Assembly (NCBI RefSeq): GCF_014640295.1
Contig: NZ_BMGR01000018.1
Location: forward strand, 1 to 64,000
Direction of reading: 5' to 3'
Length of the DNA: 64,000 nucleotides
Origin: Paenibacillus abyssi
GTDB lineage: Bacteria > Bacillota > Bacilli > Paenibacillales > Paenibacillaceae
The stretch's first letter is position 1. The number at the start of each line of letters is the position of its first letter. The notes beneath the pieces are model-generated. The model ran no database searches. It saw only the letters and a program-made list of their open reading frames with translations, and was not told the origin of the DNA. The position numbers were made by a program, and so were the translations under genes. Shown piece by piece: positions 33,557-43,800 of the stretch.

Positions 33557-34831
33557 ATGAAACTTAGCAAAAAAGCAGTAACCGCCCTCTCATTTACGAT
33601 CGGAGCATGTGTTTTTATATCGACGGCTTTTGCCGATATGGCGCTTGGCTCAGGTTACGACCAATTAAAGGGCAGCATCAAAAATACCGCCGCGCAGATG
33701 GAGAAGGGCTTGAACAACTACACGATCGAGACCCTCATTACGCTGAAGGATAACGGTCAAACCATGGTTCAGACCTCCACATTAGAAAAGATCGATAATG
33801 AAAAGCAGGCGTCGGAAAGATCGACAACGACACAACAAACGAATGGCGAAACCAGAACCAACTACTCTTATACCGATCAGAAGTTCTCGGTTTGGAAAAG
33901 CGGTGAGGAGGACAAATATTATGTCATGGAATACCCCGTTGATTCGAGCAGGGAGAACTGGAATCGGTTTGATAATCCTTTTAACCAAAGCGGAGCAGCG
34001 GAAATCGAGAAAATCGTTGACGCATTGGTTGGCGGTCTAAAAGATTATGTACAGGTTGAAGAACGGCCCGAGGGAGGACGGGCGTACTCCGGAAGCTTGT
34101 CCGAGGCGCAGGTGCCTGCCGCAGTAAACGCCGTCTCTTCTTTCGGGATCAAGCAGCTCATTAGTGACCAAAGCCGCATGGAACGAGATTCGAAGCTGCC
34201 CCAAATGGAAAGCGATATTTTCGTTAAAAAGGTATCGGGCACAGCAGTTGAGAACAACGCGGGACTGCTGGAAAAAATGACGGGAGATGTTACTCTCTCC
34301 GGCATAGATAAAAGCGGAGCACAGCATGATATCACGCTGAACGTCGTTCTCAAGCTGTCCGATATTGGAAATACACAGGTTGCAATGCCCGATCTGACAG
34401 GCGCAAACATCGAGAAGGTAAGCCAGTCCGGCGGCTTCAGCAGCAAGCATGTGGGAACATATCAAAATAACATCGTGATCGAAAAAGACGGGGAATTCGT
34501 GAAAATCGGCGAGCGGATTCTTGAAATTACAAGTGTGGAAAATAAAAAAGTGACAGGCAAGTATTACGAAACGGTGAAGCCCGGATTCGAAGCCGAATAT
34601 CCTAATGCGTATAACTTCAGCTTTGAATATACGCCGGACAATTCAAACCCGATGTCCTTTTTCACGTATACGAATGCGCAAGGGGAACAGGAGAACGGGC
34701 AAATTCATCCGAACGACCTCGGAATGCTTTACCTCGATCTGAACGTTGAAATTATGGATGAGCACTCTTATAGATCCAACGTTGATATCCAATATTTCAA
34801 CGGCGAATTTAACCGCGTATTTGAAGAGTAA
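33557..34831 (+). CDS. Exported protein of unknown function leading an ABC/two-component unit
   Basis: A 424-residue protein with a clear N-terminal signal or anchor (KLSKKAVTALSFTIGACVFIS, cleavage after AFA near residue 26). The mature part is hydrophilic, rich in Asn, Glu and Thr, with beta-like segments (TLITLKDNGQTMVQTSTLEK, HDITLNVVLKLSDIG). It has no Cys in a lipobox and no enzymatic motif I can name. A 14-bp hairpin and 74 bp separate it from an ABC ATPase, permease, histidine kinase and response regulator on the same strand, so it may be the transported, bound or sensed partner of that system (inference). AAAGGAG precedes the ATG; a TATAAT lies at 33504-33509. Confidence 0.6.
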   Translation: MKLSKKAVTALSFTIGACVFISTAFADMALGSGYDQLKGSIKNTAAQMEKGLNNYTIETLITLKDNGQTMVQTSTLEKIDNEKQASERSTTTQQTNGETRTNYSYTDQKFSVWKSGEEDKYYVMEYPVDSSRENWNRFDNPFNQSGAAEIEKIVDALVGGLKDYVQVEERPEGGRAYSGSLSEAQVPAAVNAVSSFGIKQLISDQSRMERDSKLPQMESDIFVKKVSGTAVENNAGLLEKMTGDVTLSGIDKSGAQHDITLNVVLKLSDIGNTQVAMPDLTGANIEKVSQSGGFSSKHVGTYQNNIVIEKDGEFVKIGERILEITSVENKKVTGKYYETVKPGFEAEYPNAYNFSFEYTPDNSNPMSFFTYTNAQGEQENGQIHPNDLGMLYLDLNVEIMDEHSYRSNVDIQYFNGEFNRVFEE

Positions 34832-34837
34832 CAAGGG

Positions 34838-34876
34838 GGCTGTCCCTGAAGTGGACTTTTCGCTTCAGGGACAGCC
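34838..34876 (+). promoter_or_regulatory. 14-bp stem-loop between the exported-protein and ABC ATPase genes
   Basis: GGCTGTCCCTGAAG/CTTCAGGGACAGCC, a perfect stem with an 11-base loop. There is no T tract, so partial attenuation or RNA-end protection is more likely than full termination. Confidence 0.6.
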
Positions 34877-34904
34877 GTGCCCAATTTATTGGAGGATGCG
34901 ATCA

Positions 34905-35630
34905 TTGACGAATAAAGCGATTGAAATAACCGATCTAGCCAAGGTCTATACGAACGGCAGGGGAATCAGCGATTTGAATTTGGTTGTCGATCAAGGCGAT
35001 ATATTCGGTTTTTTGGGGCCCAACGGCGCCGGAAAGACGACCGCGATGAAAATGATGACGGGTCTTATGAAGCCCGACCGCGGCGATGTGAAGATTTTTG
35101 GCGCAAGCATTACCGAAGACTATGTGAACGCGATGAAGCATGTGGGCTGTATTATCGAAACGGCGGAGTCGTATCCGTATTTAACGGCTAACGAAAACCT
35201 GAAGTTGTTTGCCCGGTATTATCCGGGGGTCGATCAGCGAAGAATCGACGAATGTCTCCAAATTACCGGGATGTTAAAATATAAAAATGAAAAATCGAAA
35301 AAGTTCTCGCTTGGCATGAAACAAAGGCTCGGTGTGGCGGCTGCGATTCTATCAAAGCCGAAGCTGTTAATATTGGACGAACCTTTGAACGGACTTGATG
35401 TCGAGGGTATGCTGGATATGCGGAAAATGATTAAACGGCTAGCCGAAGAAGGTACAACGTTCTTTATTTCCAGTCACCTGATTCATGATGTGGAGCTTAC
35501 CTGCACCAGAATCGGAGTGGTATACGGCGGGAAGCTGGTCAATGTGGAATATACCCGCAACATCCTAACCAATTATTCGTCGCTCGAAAATTATTTTGTT
35601 AGCGAGGTAGACCGAAATGGCAGGGTTTAA
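34905..35630 (+). CDS. ABC transporter ATP-binding protein
   Basis: A 241-residue ABC ATPase. Walker A GPNGAGKT (38-45), signature SLGMKQ (135-140), Walker B LLILDEP (154-160), then NGLD and the switch His in FFISSHL. It resembles the BcrA/CcmA-type ATPases paired with ABC-2 permeases in antibiotic or lantibiotic resistance and export. The TTG start at 34905 is chosen because GGAGG lies 9 bases upstream; an in-frame ATG at 34896 sits too close to that site. It overlaps the permease gene by 14 bases. Confidence 0.88.
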   Translation: MTNKAIEITDLAKVYTNGRGISDLNLVVDQGDIFGFLGPNGAGKTTAMKMMTGLMKPDRGDVKIFGASITEDYVNAMKHVGCIIETAESYPYLTANENLKLFARYYPGVDQRRIDECLQITGMLKYKNEKSKKFSLGMKQRLGVAAAILSKPKLLILDEPLNGLDVEGMLDMRKMIKRLAEEGTTFFISSHLIHDVELTCTRIGVVYGGKLVNVEYTRNILTNYSSLENYFVSEVDRNGRV

Positions 35631-36369
35631 GGCTGCATTTGTAAACGAATCCATCAAGTTGTTGAAGAAGAAAAAAATAATCGCGGCCGCCGTCCTGTCC
35701 ATCTTTGCCGTTTTGATTGGACAAATTGCCGTAACGGCGATTAAGCATGGCTTTGGATTAAGAGTTGTAGGCAGTACCGAATTTCCTCTAGTGGTTCTGT
35801 CGGGATTTACATACACGATCCTGCCGCTTTTTGCGATCTTTGTTGCGATCGATATGTTTAACGGCGAATTTTCATCCAATACAATGAAAATAACGCTGGC
35901 AAGGCCGGTTTCCAGATTCGGCGTTTTCAGCGCGAAGGTATTGAATTTGGCCCTGTTCATTGCGGCGAACCTGCTGTTTGTGATGATCATTGCATTACTT
36001 GCCGGATTCATCTTTAATCCTTCGTCCGCCAGCTTGTCGGGGATCGTAAGCGTCGTCTTGTCCTATGCCGCAACGTTTTTTCCTGTTTTTGTATTTGCCC
36101 TTCTCGTTGTATTGCTGTCTAATATAATAAGGGGAGGACTGGCGGTATTTTTTCTCTCGATTATGGTGTACATCGGATTTAACTTTATAGGCATTGTTTT
36201 TTCCAATTATTCGAGTTTTTTGATGACCTCCATGTTTGACTGGTATACGCTCTGGATTTCGGAAACCGCCAACGTTTTTAAAATTTTCCGCCAGATCCTT
36301 ATTCTTTTTGGCTGTGGTATCATGTTGTTTACGGCGGGTTATTATTTGTTTGACCGCAAGGATGTATAG
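35617..36369 (+). CDS. ABC-2 type transporter permease
   Basis: A 250-residue membrane protein with six hydrophobic segments, starting with a short cytoplasmic region (FVNESIKLLKKKKI). It includes the ABC-2 type pattern IDMFNGEFSSNTMKITLARPVSR between segments 2 and 3. It would pair with the ATPase encoded just upstream (14-base overlap, translational coupling) as a dimer. The substrate is unknown; relatives export peptides or act in peptide-antibiotic immunity. GAGGT precedes the ATG. Confidence 0.82.
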   Translation: MAGFKAAFVNESIKLLKKKKIIAAAVLSIFAVLIGQIAVTAIKHGFGLRVVGSTEFPLVVLSGFTYTILPLFAIFVAIDMFNGEFSSNTMKITLARPVSRFGVFSAKVLNLALFIAANLLFVMIIALLAGFIFNPSSASLSGIVSVVLSYAATFFPVFVFALLVVLLSNIIRGGLAVFFLSIMVYIGFNFIGIVFSNYSSFLMTSMFDWYTLWISETANVFKIFRQILILFGCGIMLFTAGYYLFDRKDV

Positions 36370-36387
36370 TATAGAAAGGTAATCCAC

Positions 36388-37821
36388 ATGCAATTAACCA
36401 AACGTTTTTTTATGATGAACGCGCTGACCGTGCTTGTTTCAGTAACCGTAACTGTTTTGGCCGTTATTATATTTGTTGCCGCTTATACGAAAGTGATTGG
36501 CCCGGAAGCGGATATGGGCGAGTTGAAACGGATTTTTGAAGTCCGGTCGGGGATCGGCGAGATCATAAGGTCGGCGCAGACCCTCGAGTTCGAACAGCTG
36601 CTTGATACCGGGTTTCAGCGGGAGCTGTCCGATCATGTCCGTGTTTTGGGCGCGAACGCCGTTATTTTGAAAAACCGGGAGGTCCTGTATTCCACACAAC
36701 CATTCAAAGCGATCGATATTGAAAAAAGCTTGATGCTGTCCGACAATACGCCTAATCAGGATACGCTGGAGCTCGACGGCACAACCTTTATATTCGCCAG
36801 AGCGGACTATAGCCTTCATTTGGGAGATGAAGGCGTTTTGCTGCTGCTTGCGCCGATCGAGCTTAATACGGGCTTTTACCTGTTTCTTGGCATTTTTACG
36901 GTCGGTTTTTTCATTCTTTCGTTTTTGATCATGAACTTTTGGGTTTCCTACCGCTTCTCGCGGGGAATCATTACACCGATTTCCAGACTGAGAGACGCCT
37001 CCGCTAAAATTAGTGAAGGCGATTTAAGCTACGAGATTGCGGAGGATGGCGATGATGAGGTCAGAGAACTGAGCAGAACGCTGGAGCTCATGCGGATCAA
37101 GCTGAAGGAGTCCGTTTATTTGCAGCAGAAATACGACGAAAACCGGAAATTTCTGGTGTCCAGCATCTCTCACGACTTAAAGACCCCCGTTACTTCGATT
37201 AAAGGGTATATCGAGGGCATTATCGACGGGGTGGCCGCAACACCGGAAAAAATGGAGGAATACCTGGAAACGGCGCGGTCCAAGACGATTCTGGTGAACG
37301 CCATGATTGACGATCTTCTCCTGTATTCCAAGCTGGATTTGAACCAAATTCCTTATCATTTTGAGCGCACGAATCTGGAGCAATATTTCGAGGATTGCGT
37401 TTCGGACTATCGTCATCAATATGAAAGGGCTAATATAAGACTTGATCTTATCAGCGAGTTGAAGGAAGTCGTCCATGTCTTAATTGATAGAGAAAGGTTG
37501 AAGCGGGTCGTTCAAAACATTCTGGATAATGCCGAGAAGTATATGGGGAAGACGGACGGCCAGGTTGCGATTCACTTAAGGGAAACCCGGACGTCCGCTA
37601 TAATCGAGATCAGGGATAACGGAAAAGGAATACCCGAGAACGACCTTCCGCATATTTTTGAACGCTTTTACCGCGCGGACCCGTCAAGAGGGAGCGCGGA
37701 CGGCAGCGGCCTTGGGCTGGCGATTGCCAAACAAATTGTGGAAGGCCACGACGGGAAGATCTGGGTTAGAAGTACGGTCGGGGAAGGCACCGGTATGATG
37801 ATATCTCTGAAAAAAGGTTAG
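36388..37821 (+). CDS. Sensor histidine kinase (HAMP-HisKA-HATPase)
   Basis: A 477-residue membrane kinase. One membrane segment lies near residues 11-33, and an extracellular domain of about 130 residues precedes a second membrane segment (about 168-190). HAMP follows (SRGIITPISRLRDAS...EGDLSYEI). HisKA has the phospho-acceptor His in SSISHDLKTPV (about 261). The ATPase domain has NILDNAEKYM, IRDNGKGI and GSGLGLAIAKQI. GAAAGGT precedes the ATG. It sits between the permease and its regulator gene, implying one signalling and transport unit. Confidence 0.92.
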   Translation: MQLTKRFFMMNALTVLVSVTVTVLAVIIFVAAYTKVIGPEADMGELKRIFEVRSGIGEIIRSAQTLEFEQLLDTGFQRELSDHVRVLGANAVILKNREVLYSTQPFKAIDIEKSLMLSDNTPNQDTLELDGTTFIFARADYSLHLGDEGVLLLLAPIELNTGFYLFLGIFTVGFFILSFLIMNFWVSYRFSRGIITPISRLRDASAKISEGDLSYEIAEDGDDEVRELSRTLELMRIKLKESVYLQQKYDENRKFLVSSISHDLKTPVTSIKGYIEGIIDGVAATPEKMEEYLETARSKTILVNAMIDDLLLYSKLDLNQIPYHFERTNLEQYFEDCVSDYRHQYERANIRLDLISELKEVVHVLIDRERLKRVVQNILDNAEKYMGKTDGQVAIHLRETRTSAIIEIRDNGKGIPENDLPHIFERFYRADPSRGSADGSGLGLAIAKQIVEGHDGKIWVRSTVGEGTGMMISLKKG

Positions 37822-37838
37822 TATTTTTGGAGGCTGCG

Positions 37839-38534
37839 ATGAGAAGGATACTGATTGTTGAGGACGATCCAAGTATTGCCAATCTGCAAAAGGATTACCT
37901 GGAGCTGAGCGGCTATACGGTTAAGATCGTGAATAACGGAAGCGACGGTTTGACAGCGCTTCGGGAGAAAGCGTTTGACCTTATTATTCTGGACATCATG
38001 CTGCCGGGGATAGACGGGTTTGAGGTTTTGAGGACCATCCGGGAGAAGGAAGACATTCCCGTGCTTCTCGTATCGGCGAGGGCGGAGGAGATTTATAAAA
38101 TTAACGGTCTCGGTCTCGGCGCGGACGATTACATTACAAAGCCGTTCAGTTCCGGTGAACTGGTTGCCAGGGTGAACGCCCATCTGAAGAAATTTGAGCG
38201 GATGAAAGAAAGGTTCGGCAAGCCTGACGAAGGGGGCAAGCTCCAGGTAAGGGGACTGGAGATCCAAAGGGATGCCAGACGGGTTTTTGTGAACGGGAAC
38301 GAGGTCACCATGGCGCAAAAGGAATTCGACCTGCTCCTGTTTCTGCTGCAAAATGCCAATCGGGTATTCAACAAGGAAGAGCTTTTTGAACGGATCTGGG
38401 GCATGGATGCGCTGGGCGACGCGTCGACGGTTACGGTACATATCGCCCGGATCCGGGACAAAATCGAGGAGAACCCGTCCAAGCCGCAATATATCGGTAC
38501 GGTTTGGGGATCGGGGTACCGGTTTATGGTTTGA
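37839..38534 (+). CDS. OmpR-family response regulator
   Basis: A 231-residue regulator with a receiver domain (VEDD at residues 7-10, phospho-Asp D52 in ILDIMLPG, Lys in YITKPF) and a C-terminal winged-helix DNA-binding domain (ending GTVWGSGYRFMV). ATG 37839 has GGAGG 5 bases upstream; the longer form starting at a TTG would overlap this ribosome binding site. It is the last gene of the exported-protein/ABC/kinase unit and is the cognate partner of the kinase 17 bp upstream. Confidence 0.92.
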   Translation: MRRILIVEDDPSIANLQKDYLELSGYTVKIVNNGSDGLTALREKAFDLIILDIMLPGIDGFEVLRTIREKEDIPVLLVSARAEEIYKINGLGLGADDYITKPFSSGELVARVNAHLKKFERMKERFGKPDEGGKLQVRGLEIQRDARRVFVNGNEVTMAQKEFDLLLFLLQNANRVFNKEELFERIWGMDALGDASTVTVHIARIRDKIEENPSKPQYIGTVWGSGYRFMV

Positions 38535-39036
38535 ACATTCCCGCAGCCTTTAAAGGAGTGGGAACAGAAAATAAAAGAAATGATTCCTTCATATGGCGAG
38601 ACTCTGCTCAAAAAAAAGAGACAAGCAAGATAAAATCTTGCTTGTTCGTTTTATTCATTAACTTCTGTTATGGCTTGTACAAAGACACTGTATCCGGTTT
38701 CTTTTTTTGATAATGAAAACGAAGCCACGACTTTTGATTTTTCAATGTAGTACAAGATTTAAGAAAGCGGAGCGGTTCATTGACGTGGAGAGGCGGACAT
38801 TGCAAGCTGTCCTGCTGTCAGCCCCTAAACGTAGCGACCCAACGGGGATGGCGGCTGAGCTCACTAACAGTGTCCAATAGAGGCTCCAGGTCAATGATAC
38901 TTTGAAGTATTCATTCAAGAAGTTAATGTTAGGGGCAGTTACGTAATAATTAGTAGTCAAGTGTAAAAGGAGGATTTTTACAGTTCAATTTCGAACATAA
39001 CAGCATCAGGCTTCGCGATTGAATGGGGGTTAAAAA
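38535..39036. other. Intergenic region with a terminator and no gene seen
   Basis: About 500 bp. A terminator-like hairpin (38621-38655) lies in the first part. From 38750 to 38950 there are pieces of open frame on both strands, but none that I can tie to a family. GCCCCTAA (near 38822) and TTAGGGGC (near 38930) are inverted copies about 100 bp apart. The stretch may be decayed coding or mobile DNA. Confidence 0.4.
38621..38655 (+). terminator. Terminator of the ABC/two-component operon
   Basis: ACAAGCAAGAT-AAA-ATCTTGCTTGT followed by TCGTTTTATT. Confidence 0.7.
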
Positions 39037-39695
39037 ATGGCAGTTACAAATCATTCGTTTTACAAGGATACACCTACGAACGTGAGTATGAACTATCAAT
39101 TGTTTTTACCACATGATTTTGAACCAAAAAAAGAAAAAAAATATCCATTAATTCTGTTCTTACATGGTGTCAAAAAACGTGGGGAGGATATTAGCCTATT
39201 AAATAATTACGGGCTTACTTGGATTGCAGAAAGTAAAACGGACTTCCTTTTATTGTTGTTACCCCACAATGCCCAACAGATTCAAATTGGTCATTAGAAT
39301 ATCGCCTGGTCATAGCCTTAGTTGATGAAATAATCTCAAATTATCCAGTTGATTTAGACAGGGTGTATTTATCCGGATTTAGTATGGGTGGGAACGGAAC
39401 ATGGGACTTTGCTTCAAGGTCGCCAGAACTATTTTCAGCCATAGTTCCAATTTCAGGGTGGTTTGAGCCCGATAAGGCTATGTTACTAAAGAATGTCCCA
39501 ATATGGGCATTTCATTGTGTGGACGATGATGTTGTCCATGTTTCAGGAACAGAAAATATGGTAAAGGCTTTAACAAATATAGGAGGGAATATCAAAGTCA
39601 CTTATTACTCCGGATTAAAACACGACCATAAAGTATTCCATGAGACATACAATAATGCTGAACTTTATACTTGGCTATTAACTCACAAAAAATAG
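39037..39695 (+). pseudogene. Esterase/alpha-beta hydrolase with a one-base frameshift
   Basis: The first 69 codons read MAVTNHSFYKDTPTNVSMNYQ, LILFLHGVKKRGED, ending ESKTDF. From there the matching frame is shifted: LPFIVVTPQCPTDSNW...EYRLVIALVDEII...VYLSGFSMGGNGTWDFA (nucleophile Ser in GFSMGG) to the stop at 39695. Loss of one T near 39245 (GACTT-CCTTTT) explains the shift and restores DFPFIVVTPQCP, a normal phrase for prolyl-oligopeptidase-like esterases. The gene is otherwise full length, with Asp in CVDDDVVH and His in GLKHDH. It is either recently inactivated or a sequence error. Confidence 0.8.
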
Positions 39696-40090
39696 TAATC
39701 ATCACTTTGGGGATTCATGGTTAGCTTGGAATTCACCGCCTATTGATTATTAGGGCGGTTTTCTTTTAGTCAAAAAAGAACTTCAAACAATTAAAAGCTT
39801 CTGAATTGACGGAGGAAATGGTCAATTATACTCTTGAAGAGGTGTCAGATGTCGAGAAATCAAAAATAAATCTTTTTTAGTCTGTTTTGAGAAAATAAAT
39901 CGGAATTTCGCGCAAATCGGATTTTCTATTTTGTTTTATTGCTGGCAATGAATTGTTGATTCAATCGCGTGAGGAACTAAAGAAGCAAGAGTTAATTAGT
40001 GTGCTTGCCGAGCTTATTAAAAACTATACCCAAAAGAAACAACAAGGATAAAAACAATCAAAGCCGCACGAGGCTCAGGAGGAAACAAAA
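39696..40090. other. Region between esterase and recombinase remnants
   Basis: About 395 AT-rich bp. It contains a terminator (39735-39765) and broken small frames. One ends SREELKKQELISVLAELIKNY... at 40051 and may be the tail of a small gene that preceded the recombinase. No intact gene is seen. Confidence 0.4.
39735..39765 (+). terminator. Terminator downstream of the esterase pseudogene
   Basis: ACCGCC (39735-39740) pairs with GGCGGT (39754-39759), then TTTTCTTTT. Confidence 0.7.
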
Positions 40091-40663
40091 ATGTCGTTTT
40101 ATACATCAGTGGTAGTCAAGAAAAAGAGAGTAGCAATTTACGTCAGGGTGTCTACAGAAGAGCAAAAGAAAGAGGGATTCTCTTTAAGCGCCCAAGAAGA
40201 AGCATTAAGAAAATAATGCGAGGCTAGGGATATGAAGTTTATTATGTGTACGTAGATGGTGGGTGGTCGGGCAAAGATTTTAACCGTCCCGGGATGCAAC
40301 AAATCTTGATAGATTTAAGAAAGGACAATTTGCATCCACTTACAACAGGTTATCGGAGAATGTGAGGTTGAACTATCCCAAGTTCAACAGATTATCCGAA
40401 ACCTAGAAAGAGAGATTGACAAAGCAAGAGATGCGGTAAACATCAACAAGGAATTAATTATTGAGGCATTGAAACAATTTAACGAGTTGTTCAATGGTGC
40501 TTTAAATGAAGAGAAAAAAACTTTGCTTCGTGCATTAATAAAAGAAGTACATATGGAAAGCGATAGAAAGACCCTTAAGAAAATCGTCCTCTGGTTCTTG
40601 GAGGACGATGATTTCACGGAATGTGGTTTACCAGTCGGTGAGAATGGGAGAACCGTATCATAA
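40091..40663 (+). pseudogene. Large serine recombinase remnant
   Basis: From ATG 40091 the frame gives KKRVAIYVRVSTEEQKKEGFSLSAQEEALRK, the catalytic N-terminus of a serine recombinase (Ser in RVST), then a TAA. In a shifted frame it continues GYEVYYVYVDGGWSGKDFNRPGMQQIL...DLRKDN. The central DNA-binding part is missing, and the C-terminal coiled coil resumes (SQVQQIIRNLEREIDKA...NEEKKTLLRALIKEVHM) up to the stop at 40663. Deletion, frameshift and stop together make it non-functional. It marks a former integrative element. Confidence 0.8.
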
Positions 40664-40708
40664 ATAACGAAGTTTTTATAACAGCTCATAAACTACCAGG
40701 ACGAGGCT

Positions 40709-40734
40709 GCCGCCATAACCGGCGGCTTTTTTTT
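40709..40734 (+). terminator. Terminator after the recombinase remnant
   Basis: GCCGCC (40709-40714) pairs with GGCGGC (40721-40726), followed by eight T. Confidence 0.8.
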
Positions 40735-40865
40735 ACCTGATTGGCAGGATTAATTAGAATGAATCCTACCTTGTCCGCTTTTTACGAATAATGGTGCTTC
40801 TTTCTAATTTTTTGTGGTACTCTTGTATAAAAAAGTAGAAGTTTGTCGAATAACGGGGTAATGCT

Positions 40866-43800
40866 ATGAAAATTAAACTGGAATTTATATTTAGCATTCT
40901 GCTGATTCCCGTTCTGCTGTGGGGAGCGGTATCCGTACTAACCGAGAAAAAAGAAGAGACTCCCAAGGCCAATCGAGGATTTCTTGACTTAAGCGGTTAT
41001 CATTTTGCGGGGAAAGACCCGATCGCATTAGACGGCGAGTGGGAGTTTGTGCCCGGCTCCTTGGTGGATACAGCATATTTCAATAGGGAAGGGGAGGGGA
41101 AGATCTATGTGCCTGTTCCTTCGCTGTGGTCAAAGTACAAGCTTGAAGGTCAAAAGGTCCCTCTCTACACGAGTGCCAGCTATCGATTGCGCATAAAGCT
41201 GCCGGACAACAATCAGGTTTGGGGCATTAAAACGACAAATATCCGCATGTCCAACGCAATCTATGCGAACGGAGAACTGATTGGACATAGCGGGATGCCA
41301 GAACGCGACCGTTCTTCTTATATGCCGCACAATACGCCCTATGTTGCCTATTTTCATAACGGAGACGATCAGCTGGAATTGGTTGTGCATGCAGCCAATT
41401 TCGATTATGCCTCCGGCGGAGGCATCGTTGCGTCTATCTATTTGGGGGATGCGGACAGCATCAACCGGTTTCGAGAGAAAGCGATGGCCTATGATTTTAT
41501 TATGATGGCTTCCCTCATGATCATGGGACTATACTTTCTCGGATTTTACGCGCATCTTCGCAGGGATATCCATTTATTGTTTTTCTCGCTTTTTTGCTTT
41601 GCTATGGTCTGCTATTCCGCGACTCACGGTGAAAAAATATTGCACCTGATGTTTCAGGCTATGCCGTATGGTTTGTTCTTAAGGCTTCAAGGCATATCAA
41701 CTTTGCTGATCGGGCTTTTTTTGCTGTTATATTTTCACTTTTCCTTAAAGCCGGTTTCCGCCCCAAAGGCAGTGAAAGGCTTAACGATAGCCGGCATCCT
41801 GCTCGTGTGTTCGATGTTCCTGCCTATACGCATAAACTCCATGCTGGAAGTCGTTTGCTTTATCTACTTGATAATGATCATCCTGACTATTCTATTTATT
41901 CAAGTCAGGGCAATCCTGAACCGCACGACCGGCAGCGTGTACTTAATACTAGGCACCTTTACTATGATACTGTATTTTCTAACGGGAACTTTAAATCTGA
42001 TCGCCAATCTCAACATTAATGCGCTTCCTCCCTTTGTGCCGTATATTTATCTGCTTATGCTTTCTTTATTTATGGCACATCGGTTTGCAGATACATTCAA
42101 TAAAAATAAGGAGCTTTCCGAACTCCTGATTCGGGCGGACCAGTTCAAGGATGAATTTCTGGCCAAAACGTCACATGAATTTCGTACGCCGCTCCACGGG
42201 ATGATTGCGATTTTACAATCCATGCTTAGCCGTTCGGACAGCGGCTCTCTCACAAAAAAGCAGAGCGAGAAAGTAAATTGGGTTGTCGACATCGCCAAGC
42301 GGTTATCCGCGCTGGTCAATGATATCTTGGACCTCTCAAAGCTGAAATACGGTGAGCTGAGTATCGAAATCAAAAATGTGGACCTTTTTACCAATACATA
42401 CATGGTCACTGAAGTATTTTCGTACATGCTGCAAAAAAAGATTGAGATTAAAAATTCGGTTTCACGCGACCTGCCTTATGTGAGAGCGGATGAAAACCGG
42501 CTGCGGCAAATATTATATAACTTGATCGATAACGCGATTAAGCATACGGAACAGGGTGTTATTGAAATTACAGCTTATGAGAAAAACGGCTTCATCACGG
42601 TTTCCGTGAAAGATCCGGGCTATGGGATTGAGAGAGATAAGCTTGAATCTATTTTTGATCCTTACCGGCAGTCGGGCACCTTGGAGCAAAACAAGCAAGG
42701 CATTGGTCTGGGACTAAGTATTTCCAAGCATCTGGTGGAACTGCAGGGCGGAGAAATTTGGGCCGAATCCGAGCCGGACAAGGGATCTTCCTTTATCTTC
42801 CGGATTCCTTCTGCGCCAGCGGGAGAAAGAGTGGAGCCTATGGGCGAGAACATCCATTATGGAGCTGCCCATGAACAGACAGGCTATTCTGATTTTCCTG
42901 TTATAGCGGGAGATCCGGAAGGAAAAAAAGTGATTATAGCGGACGATGACGATACGAATCTTAAAGTTCTGATCGAAACGCTGGAACCGGAGGGTTATTA
43001 TATCATCGGAGTGAACAATGGGGCGGATGTGCTGAAGCAGCTGACCGAACATGCCGATGTGGACTTAATTCTTCTTGATATTATGATGCCGGGAATGTCA
43101 GGCTATGAGACCTGCCAAAAAATAAGAGAAACCTACACGTTGCCGGAGCTGCCTGTTCTTATGCTGACAGCGGCTATACTGCCGGCGGACATGGTAGCAG
43201 CCTTCCAATCCGGCGCCAATGATTTTTTGCATAAACCGTTCGATTCGGTTGAATTGAAAGCTAGAATCAGCAATTTGATTATGCTGAAACAATCGGCGCG
43301 AAGAGCGGTATCGATGGAGGTGGCGTTTTTACAAGCGCAGATTAAGCCTCACTTTCTATATAATGTGTTAAATTCCATTCTATCATTAAGCTATATGGAT
43401 ATTGATAAAACAAGAAGCATGATTACGAGTTTCGCCGCCTTTTTAAGAGGAAGCTTCGATTTCAGCAATACGAACCGGCTCGTGACGCTGGAGAAGGAGC
43501 TCTTCCTGGTTCATACGTACGTTGAAATTGAAAAAGCGCGTTATCCGGAGCAATTCACCTTTGAGCTGGAGAAGGAGACCGGCATCAACTGCCTGATCCC
43601 TACGCTGCTATTGCAGCCGATTGTGGAGAACGCGATACGGCATGGCGTGATTAAGAAAGGCGATAACGGCAAGGTGAAGCTGACTATTCAACGAGCGGGA
43701 AAAATGGCCGTATTTAAAATTGAAGATAACGGGGCGGGGATGTCCGAGGAGCAAGTGCATCAAATATTTTCCAGTCACGATCTTGGAAGCGTCGGGCTGT

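Noticed and set aside
38750-38960. Transposase or other gene in the gap after the OmpR regulator
   Set aside because: Frames on both strands are short and match no family I recognise; the inverted GCCCCTAA/TTAGGGGC pair alone is too short to define an element.
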